DNA of 64,000 bases from positions 34,541,288 through 34,605,287 of the forward strand of contig CM055819.1 in the NCBI GenBank assembly GCA_029582265.1, written 5' to 3'. Under the pieces are notes generated by a model. The model had not been told where the DNA came from. It did no database searches and worked only from the letters and a program-made list of their open reading frames with translations. Shown in pieces: positions 57,381 to 64,000 of this stretch. Both the position numbers and the translations under genes were made by a program. Each line of letters opens with the position of its first letter. Position 1 is the stretch's first letter. The stretch comes from Zoroaster sp. YZ-2022 (Eukaryota > Echinodermata > Asteroidea > Forcipulatida > Zoroasteridae).

Positions 57381-57680
57381 ACCCTAACCACCCCAAACCA
57401 TTCAAACTCCAACAGCAGGGTTTGTTGGATATTGATGGACTCAGTACTGTATAGCCCAGAAAGGGATACTTTGCATGGGGCCAGGTGTCCCAATTCCAGC
57501 CAAGTCCAACAGTTGGGTGGTAGTGTTACTGCATGGTGTTGGATATTGATGGACTCAGTACTGTATAGCCCAGAAAGGGATACTTTGCATGGGGCCAGGT
57601 GTCCCAATTCCAGCTAAGTCCAACAGTTGGGTGGTAGTGTTTGTGCATGGGTGTTGGATTTTGGCAGATTAGCCAAAATA
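57381..57680. repeat. Dispersed element with internal ~120-bp duplication
   Basis: TTGATGGACTCAGTACTGTA and GGGATACTTTGCATGGGGCC occur twice about 120 bp apart. Related to 43493-43790. Confidence 0.75.
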
Positions 57681-57767
57681 GCTAGGGGCCCACCCACATT
57701 TGTACCTGCATTTCCAATATAAAGTAACAAAGACACATATACAAAAAGATAAACACTTTAACCCTCC

Positions 57768-58381
57768 TACTCTAGGTGCACTTTAGTGGGAAGTTGCTAT
57801 CTAGTGGTCAAAATCAGTCAATTGACCGTTTTTGACTGTTGAATCAACTGTGCACACATGGGCACTGGTGACTTGTTTTGACCATTTGGGTAGCTGCCAC
57901 ACACTGTGCTATGACTGCCGGTGACTGATAAGATCATTATCAGCTTCAGGGGATCACTGACTTGTTTTGACTGAATAAACAATGATAGGGGTGCTGGAGG
58001 CTGCCAGTTTTTGACTGATAAATCAATGCAGGGCCACTTAGGCTAGGAGTCAATGACTTGTTTTGACTGATAATTTAATTTATTTTGACCATAGTGCTTA
58101 TATCAGTCCAAAACAGCGACTCATTTTGACCACCATCCACATTACAAGATACTTTTACATGTACCAATTAAAAATGGTCAACTCATTTTGACCACCTTCA
58201 ACATTGCATGATAGTGCTTTTACCACTACCAGTCAAAAACAGTTGAATCTTTTTGACTGATTGATGTACTTGCTACACATTAGGTTTGACAGTATTTGAC
58301 CTGTAAGTGCTGTAGATATACACTGGCATGAACTTTGAAATTTTGACTGATTTTGACCCTTGTAGTAAGTAGGAGGGTTAA
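57768..58381. mobile_element. piggyBac-like MITE, copy 9 (long)
   Basis: TTAACCCTCCTACTC left, AGTAGGAGGGTTAA right, 614 bp. It is filled with TTTTGACTG, GACTTGTTTTGAC and ACTCATTTTGACC phrases; no transposase. Confidence 0.8.
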
Positions 58382-59283
58382 TGGGAGAAGGAGCTAAAAC
58401 TACTGAACTTCCTCTTCGTTTTCCCACCATTTCAATTAAAAATTGAAGTCAAACAGTAGCTGTACATTACAACTATATTCTATATGGTACCAACAACGAG
58501 TGAGTGAACACACCCCACAATTTTTAATAAAATACCAATTATTGCCACACTGGTCGCGTGGGTTAATTTTGACTCAAATGACTTTGTATATTGATCATAG
58601 TGCTGAGGCAATTACTTGCATTATTATTCCAATCTTTTGGGGATGGGAAGCATTTTTAATAAAATACCAATTATTATCGCCAACCACTGGTTAATTTTCA
58701 TTTTACTCAATAGTTCTGAAGCAATTACTTGACTTACTTTAATTATTATCACTGACCCAAATATCAAATCTTCATTACTATTTTTCCCTTACCCCACAAT
58801 TTTTTTAAATGCCAATTATTATCACCATCCACTGGTTGCATATTTCCATTTTACTCAATAGTTCTGAAGCAATTACTCAACTTACTTTATTATCACTGAC
58901 CCAAATATCTCATTCAAATTTTTTCTGGAGCATGTTATGAAGGGAAATATTAATTGGCATTATTGGTTCTCGCTTTGAAGAACCAATCACAGCTTTACCC
59001 ATTGTGTAAGAGCTAACAACATGACGAACCAATCACAGCCTTCCACAAAACAAGGCTTTCAAGAATTTGTGTATATCTCAGAGCACTTTTGTGTGATGGG
59101 TGACTCCTCCATTTATGACAGTTCAGCCAATACACTGAAATGGTTCGTCAGTTTATTGCCACAATTTATTAATGTACGGCAGTGACTAGAGAGCTCATGT
59201 TTATGCATGAGCATTAAATAGTTTTAACTCGACTAACCAATCGCTGTCGTACATGTTTCCCTCTTTGCCTCCAAAAAATAGCA
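58382..59283. other. Upstream flank of the fibrinogen-domain gene
   Basis: Contains two copies of TTTTTAATAAAATACCAATT (58519, 58652) and duplicated GAACCAATCACAGC (about 58979, 59024). CCAAT boxes occur here and could be promoter elements. No coding signal. Confidence 0.4.
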
Positions 59284-59290
59284 TATATAG
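59284..59290 (+). promoter_or_regulatory. TATA box of the fibrinogen-domain gene
   Basis: TATATAG about 300 bp before the start codon. A start site near 59315 would give a 5' leader of about 275 nt. No other TATA-like match lies closer in a suitable context. Confidence 0.5.
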
Positions 59291-59354
59291 AACCAGGTGA
59301 TGCCTGGTTGTTATTCCTGCGTTGTAACCGACGTCGTGTTGAAATCTGACACCG

Positions 59355-59515
59355 ACTGTAAATTGTGACTGAAATTTTAACAGTGCATCGTGATTGGATT
59401 TTGGGTCTTAACTGTAAAGAAAATCACTACAATCCCGATATCCATTCAAAATTGCGACTTTCTGACGTCTTTAATATACTAACTGTAAATTGTGACTGAA
59501 ATTCTAACCGTGCAT
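59355..59515 (+). repeat. Direct repeat in the fibrinogen-domain gene leader
   Basis: A 34-bp sequence beginning ACTGTAAATTGTGACTGAAA recurs at 59355-59388 and 59482-59515 with about two differences, inside the expected 5' leader. It could be a duplicated regulatory element or simply a local duplication. Confidence 0.6.
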
Positions 59516-59590
59516 AGTTATTTTCACATTGACTGAGGAAAAAAAACTACCCTTTGAACACAATCGGCAAGTTATATCACAAAATCAAAT

Positions 59591-60622
59591 ATGATGCTCC
59601 AATCATTCTTAATGTGTTTCCTTTATTTCATCATGATTTTAGTGTTTGTCGTGTCAATGATAGCACAAGTGGAAAGCTTCGGCGGCTCATGTGGCGGGCT
59701 ACAACAAGAGATGTTCAGTGCAGAAAACAGAGTCCTCAAGAACTTTGTATACAAGAGGAAAACTGTAGCCAATCATGTCATCTGTGGACGAGATTGCAGC
59801 ATGGATAAGCATTGCAAGTCGTTCAATTTCTATATAAATACTAAACTGTGTGAGCTAAACAATGCTACATGGGCTGAGCATCAAGAAGACTTTATTGAAC
59901 AACAAGGGAGTGTATACTTTCATGAATATGAGGATACAGCCAGTGTCAAACCTCTCTGCTCACTGGCTTACAATTCCTTGGCTCAGCCAACTACCTACAA
60001 AAGTTGCCAAATGCTCTTAAATGACGGTTACAGTTTAAGTGGAGTGTACACAATCTACCCAGATGGATTCCGTGATGGTCTGCATGTTTATTGTGACATG
60101 GATACTGATGACGGAGGATGGATTGTATTTCAGAGTCGACTAGATGGCAGTGTGGACTTCCACCGAAATTGGACCGAGTACAAATTTGGCTTTGGTGGTC
60201 TGTGCAGTGAGTTTTGGCTGGGCAATGACAACTTGGTGAAGCTGACCTCCAGCACTGCAAAATGGATGCTCCGTGTGGAACTCGAAAACTGGGATGGCAA
60301 TAAAATGTATGCAAAGTACTCGGATTTCTTTATCTCTGGAGATAAGTACACTCTAAATATTGGCCTTCATGATTACAGCAGCACTGCTCAAAACTATCTT
60401 GAGCATCACAATGGAAAACAATTTACAACAAAAGATCAGGACAATGATGATTACCAAGATACTAATTGTGCAGATTTGAAGAAAGGAGGATGGTGGTTTA
60501 CCGCCTGTGGACACGTTTTCTTGAATGGGGAATATGGGCAGTCTGTCGGTGACAAAGGTATTGTGTGGTTTAATGAACCGCTAAAAAAATGTAGCATGAT
60601 GATCCGTGAAAGAAATGAATGA
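59591..60622 (+). CDS. Secreted PAN/apple plus fibrinogen-related-domain protein, intronless
   Basis: 343 residues in one exon. Residues 1-29 are a long hydrophobic signal peptide (or anchor) ending near AQVES. Residues 34-113 hold cysteines 34, 65, 69, 75 and 87 in a PAN/apple-like pattern (CGRDCSMDKHCKSFNFY). Residues about 124-340 are a fibrinogen C-terminal domain: GVYTIYPDG, DGGWIVFQSRLDGSVDF, NWTEYKFGFGGL, SEFWLGN, and near the end GGWWFTACGHVFLNGEY. Cys139/168 and 293/306 match the two conserved disulfides. D282 and D284 in KDQDNDDYQDTNCA sit at the known calcium site. Cys205 and Cys334 are extra. Family members are secreted lectin-like proteins of innate recognition or clotting; the ligand is unknown. 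The ATG at 59591 starts the hydrophobic leader; a second Met follows directly. The gene lies between two minus-strand exons, probably nested in their intron. Confidence 0.9.
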   Translation: MMLQSFLMCFLYFIMILVFVVSMIAQVESFGGSCGGLQQEMFSAENRVLKNFVYKRKTVANHVICGRDCSMDKHCKSFNFYINTKLCELNNATWAEHQEDFIEQQGSVYFHEYEDTASVKPLCSLAYNSLAQPTTYKSCQMLLNDGYSLSGVYTIYPDGFRDGLHVYCDMDTDDGGWIVFQSRLDGSVDFHRNWTEYKFGFGGLCSEFWLGNDNLVKLTSSTAKWMLRVELENWDGNKMYAKYSDFFISGDKYTLNIGLHDYSSTAQNYLEHHNGKQFTTKDQDNDDYQDTNCADLKKGGWWFTACGHVFLNGEYGQSVGDKGIVWFNEPLKKCSMMIRERNE

Positions 60623-61010
60623 ATGCATGAATATTTTATTTATAAAATAATGCAGAAATTAATTTATTTTAATTTTAATTAAACTGAAAAAAGGCCAAAA
60701 AGACACTCCCTGTGTCACACATGTATAAATGTACATGTAGTTGATGAAATTATAAAACACTCACCACTTGGTCACAAAACGACCTGATAATTATCCTAAA
60801 ACAATCCCAGATAATCAAATGTTCATTCATTATTCATGCTGAATTATTGCACCAAGTTAGTTTAACCAAGAACAAAAATATTGATCATATATTTAAATAA
60901 TTTATAGTTGTTTCGGCTTGGAAGGGGTAGAAATGTAGAAATAATACAATTCATTTTGCATTGTAGAATATCGGTATACTATTTACAACTGTATTGTGTG
61001 GCCATTCTCA

Positions 61011-61220
61011 ATAAACCCTTTCACAGTAATATGCGCCATGTTTTTGACGGGGCAAAATTTCGAACACTTGTTGCCGTCTGCGACCTGACACTCGAACTTC
61101 ACGCATGTGTCTGGAGTGTACATGAAGTTCGAGCAGTGGGTCGCAGACGGCAACGAGTGTTCGAAATAAAACTTTTTACCCCGTCAAAAGCATGCCACAT
61201 ATTACCGTGAAAGGGTTTAT
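61011..61220. mobile_element. Near-perfect hairpin MITE, 210 bp
   Basis: ATAAACCCTTTCAC is inverted at GTGAAAGGGTTTAT, and the inner arms (TTTCGAACACT, GCCGTCTGCGACC, CGAACTTCA) match through nearly to the centre. The short plus-strand frame across it is a by-product. Confidence 0.88.
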
Positions 61221-62195
61221 TCTCAATACTTAATTGTTTCAATTATTTTAACAAAAATTACTCATGTGCAGATAGTTACAGAATAATTGTTTCTTTGTTA
61301 AATAGACAAATGTATTTATCATTGTTATATCTAAAAGTGTGCTAATCTGTGATGACTTGAATTAAATACACAATGCACTCTCAAAAGAATATGTAAAATG
61401 CCAAATGTAATCACCGATTAAACAAACTTAACATAATGATTTATTTAATGCTTGAACTTTATGTATTTGTGGCAGCTGTAAATATTCCGCTGTAGTTTCA
61501 ATTTCAACAATTTTAACCAGGGAAAGTACACCATAAATTATTTTTATCTAAAACTTAGTTGGTGTCAAGTTGGAGAAATTATTCCTTCATCTTAGAGAAA
61601 AAATTAATTATGTCGAATTTAAGAAAGTTGCAGTATAAAAGCAAACTTCACAAAAAATATAATCCTGTAATAGTTTTTTAGTCGTTTTTCCAGAAAACAA
61701 GCACTTATTGGGATGTACTAACCTTAACTAGGTAGTTTTATGATGATATTTCTTGAATAGGCTGAATTACATACATTTCCAAATAATAATGTGGATGAGT
61801 TGGTCCACCACTGAGGTTGACAGTGGGAGAATTAAATTGTTTACAAAACCCTTAGAATTTACATTTAAACTATGATCTACAGTATGTTATTCATCAATCA
61901 AGACTAGACAATATTCTTTATTTTGGTGAAACCAAACATGAAGTAACTTGGTGATGATTATCAACCAAGACCTGGTCAAAGGAAAGATTGGATATTTGAA
62001 GGAGACAAGTTGGGTTTTACCAAAACAAAGCATCTTTTATCAATTACAGTTTACGCATGTATGACTCTCACAATTGTGATCCGCTCCATCAAAATGAGGA
62101 ATGTCCCCCAACACATGTTTCCTTGTAATGGACTTCCAAAGTTCACAAAACGTGCATGACTGCATTATTAAATTATCAATTTATCACATCCTAAT
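61221..62195. other. Intergenic or intronic sequence, nothing recognised
   Basis: AT-rich, between the hairpin and the next MITE. Confidence 0.4.
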
Positions 62196-62373
62196 GGCCG
62201 GTTCATACTTCACGCGAAAGCGAAGCGAAATTTGTGACGTCGACAATGGTTCATGGCAAATATATGCGGCGAAGGTTCGCAAAAGTTTAACACATTTGAA
62301 CTTGCGCGAATCATTCACCGCGAATTTGATGAAGTAAACTTCGCTTCGCGTTCGCGTGAAATATGAATCGGCC
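62196..62373. mobile_element. GGCCGGTTCATA-ended MITE rich in TTCGC
   Basis: GGCCGGTTCATACTTCACGC left, GCGTGAAATATGAATCGGCC right. GCGAA/TTCGC recurs about ten times inside. A diverged partial copy of its interior follows at 62390-62470. Confidence 0.8.
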
Positions 62374-62473
62374 TTAACACAGGAATGATATGGTTCATGG
62401 TAAATATTTGTGGCGAAGGTTCTCAAAAGATAAACACATTTGAACTTGTATGAATCGGCTTTAACACAGGAAT

Positions 62474-63402
62474 GAAATGAACCAAAAATGAATGTCTGGC
62501 ATCATCAGAAAGCCCATTCAATTCTCTTCAAGTTGATATCCATATCTCAAAATGTGAAATTTGGGGGGGCATTCCTCATTTCGATGAAGCGGGTCACAAT
62601 TATTCACACGAACCAATTACTCATGTACTAATTTTCTACAAATATGTCAATATTAAACCTCTGCTTGTAGATTTGTTGTTCTGTTGACCAATAATGTTGA
62701 ATAAAGTGAGTAAAGGAAACCAATCAACATTTGAACATTGTCTATCATTTCTGTTTGTCCTGTATATGACTATAGATGGTATTGAAATTGATATAAGACT
62801 TCCTAACACTTCAATGAATAAAGACAATATTGATGATGCTTTCCAGAAATCTATGACTATATTTATGGCATTCTACCTTGATAGGGCTAGTGTTATTTGG
62901 AAAACTACTGCAGAACAAAAACAAAAATTATAACAAAAATATTAAAAATGGGGGGGGGGGGGAGCTTTTAGAAGGAGGGTCATGATTTGAATGTAACTTT
63001 TTTTAATGACTTGCATGTGTTAAAATAATATAAATAAATCTATTTACTTATTAAACTGAGGACACACCACTGATTTGTTCACTGTGAATGACTGGGACAG
63101 CATTTATTTAATGAGGCAACAAAACGAAAAAATGACTTAAACATTAGGAAATTACTAAATCAAAGTGAAGAACATAATGTTACCTTAAACATTAGGCTGC
63201 AATGAAATTACCCACAACTGTAATCATGTTTCTAAAGCACCACTTTTATATGACGCTTACATCAGCACCACATTATATAAACCAGTCACAATTGTTAAGT
63301 TTGTTTCCTCCATGTTCAGATGTTGCAAAATACATGGATGTGTACATTTTTGTACTTTTATTGAATACGCCCCTAAGTAAGTTGTCCTCAGTGAGAAAAC
63401 GG
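62474..63402. other. Sequence with no recognised feature
   Basis: Includes a G run at 62951 and short open frames without recognisable content. Confidence 0.35.
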
Positions 63403-63512
63403 GTCAAATAATCTGACCCAACTTTACAGGTCAGAATGACCCGGAAAGGGTCGGGTCATATCCAACCCGGACTAACGGGTCAGATTAATGTTGACCCGGA
63501 TTCCGGGTCTAA
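63403..63512. repeat. GGGTCA/TGACCC word cluster
   Basis: GGGTCA or its inverse occurs about nine times in 110 bp (for example ACGGGTCAAATAATCTGACC), ending 25 bp before the next MITE. Confidence 0.6.
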
Positions 63513-63536
63513 TGAGATAAGCATGTCTTCCATGTG

Positions 63537-63844
63537 TTAACCCTCCTATGCCCATGCTGAAATTTGGCCCAGTCAGCACGGCACTCACAGACACTCACTT
63601 GAGTATTTTTGGTTGTATTTCCAATTGGTAGGTCAAACCACAGAGTCACACAGAGCTGTGTATGTACTGTCAAGTGGTTTTGGTTTGACCTTTGTGCACT
63701 GCACAAATTTTGAGTGTCTTTGGGTTTGACCTCTATCACAGCCACATGTGCTTGCATGTATTTGAGTGCACTGCACAAAGTCAATGGGTTAAGAGAGATA
63801 CAAATTTTGAGTGTCTTTGAGTGTTAAACCTATAGGAGGGTTAA
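63537..63844. mobile_element. piggyBac-like MITE, copy 10
   Basis: TTAACCCTCCTATGCCCATG left, ATAGGAGGGTTAA right; long sister of copy 8 with extra interior repeats of the same words. Confidence 0.85.
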
Positions 63845-63977
63845 GAAGCCTTATCTATGGCAAACAATCAAATAAAACAAATTTCTTGTTTTTTATGTAA
63901 CATTCAGCTGAAACTGTTAATTTCTATAGTAAATTGCCATAAATAAGTGCATCTTTTTATAAGGAACACATGCTTAC

Positions 63978-64000
63978 CTTGTTAGGACGGCCTAGGAGAC
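63978..64000 (-). CDS. Partial minus-strand exon at the window edge
   Basis: Twenty-three nt visible, with a strong minus-strand donor AAG|gtaagc. In the frame that keeps phase 0 it reads LLGRPNK, continuing into IFSGEG at 56824. The rest of the exon is beyond the window. Confidence 0.5.

Noticed and set aside
59991..60351. Minus-strand frames opposite the fibrinogen-domain gene
   Set aside because: Antisense shadows of a well-supported coding sequence.
61005..61015. AATAAA as poly(A) signal of the fibrinogen-domain gene
   Set aside because: It overlaps the tip of the 61011-61220 hairpin MITE; an ATTAAA near 60679 is a likelier signal.

Overview
This is eukaryotic (animal) DNA: AT-rich, with spliced genes, long introns and a very high density of short inverted-repeat transposons, tRNA-derived SINEs and tandem arrays. 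The protein families and repeat landscape suggest a marine invertebrate, possibly an echinoderm or other non-vertebrate deuterostome. The species cannot be fixed from the sequence alone.

Region 1 (1-41 kb, plus strand) is the 3' two-fifths of a voltage-gated T-type (Cav3) calcium channel alpha-1 gene. Thirteen constitutive exons (963-40999, 825 residues, all phases consistent) run from the domain III pore loop through IIIS6, the III-IV linker, all of domain IV and a long Ser/Pro/Arg-rich tail. The domain III and IV pore sequences carry the aspartates (KDGW, TADNW) that mark T-type channels. I also find alternative exons. Two tandem 71-bp exons (23154-23224 and 24107-24177) have the same phases and encode two versions of the end of IVS4 plus the S4-S5 linker, so they are very probably mutually exclusive. 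A 36-bp cassette exon in the III-IV linker (7834-7869), a 24-bp candidate microexon (35152-35175) and a candidate alternative C-terminal exon (44466-44514) also fit in phase.

Region 2 (41-47.7 kb) is the channel 3' flank, facing tail-to-tail a minus-strand gene. Region 3 (47.7-64 kb) holds that minus-strand gene or genes. A terminal exon (47906-47751), an internal exon (48763-48713) and a likely first coding exon (50556-50368) give a 131-residue protein I do not recognise. Two more minus-strand exons (56824-56729 and 64000-63978) belong to an upstream part of the same gene or to a neighbour cut by the window edge. Between them, on the plus strand, lies an intronless gene (59591-60622) for a secreted PAN/apple plus fibrinogen-C protein.

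The rest is mostly mobile DNA. There are ten TTAA-flanked elements with CCCTCCTA ends (piggyBac-like by their termini), five copies of an AAAGGGACA inverted-repeat family, and many other small inverted-repeat elements. SINEs share their 3' tail with a truncated LINE. Large arrays include 97-bp units inside a CAGGGGCC-ended element, mixed 70/82-bp units at 53.7-56.5 kb, about 80-bp units at 38.6-39.2 kb, and a telomere-like TTAGGG tract. Several unrelated inverted-repeat families are filled with their own reiterated 6-10-bp word, a pattern worth following up.
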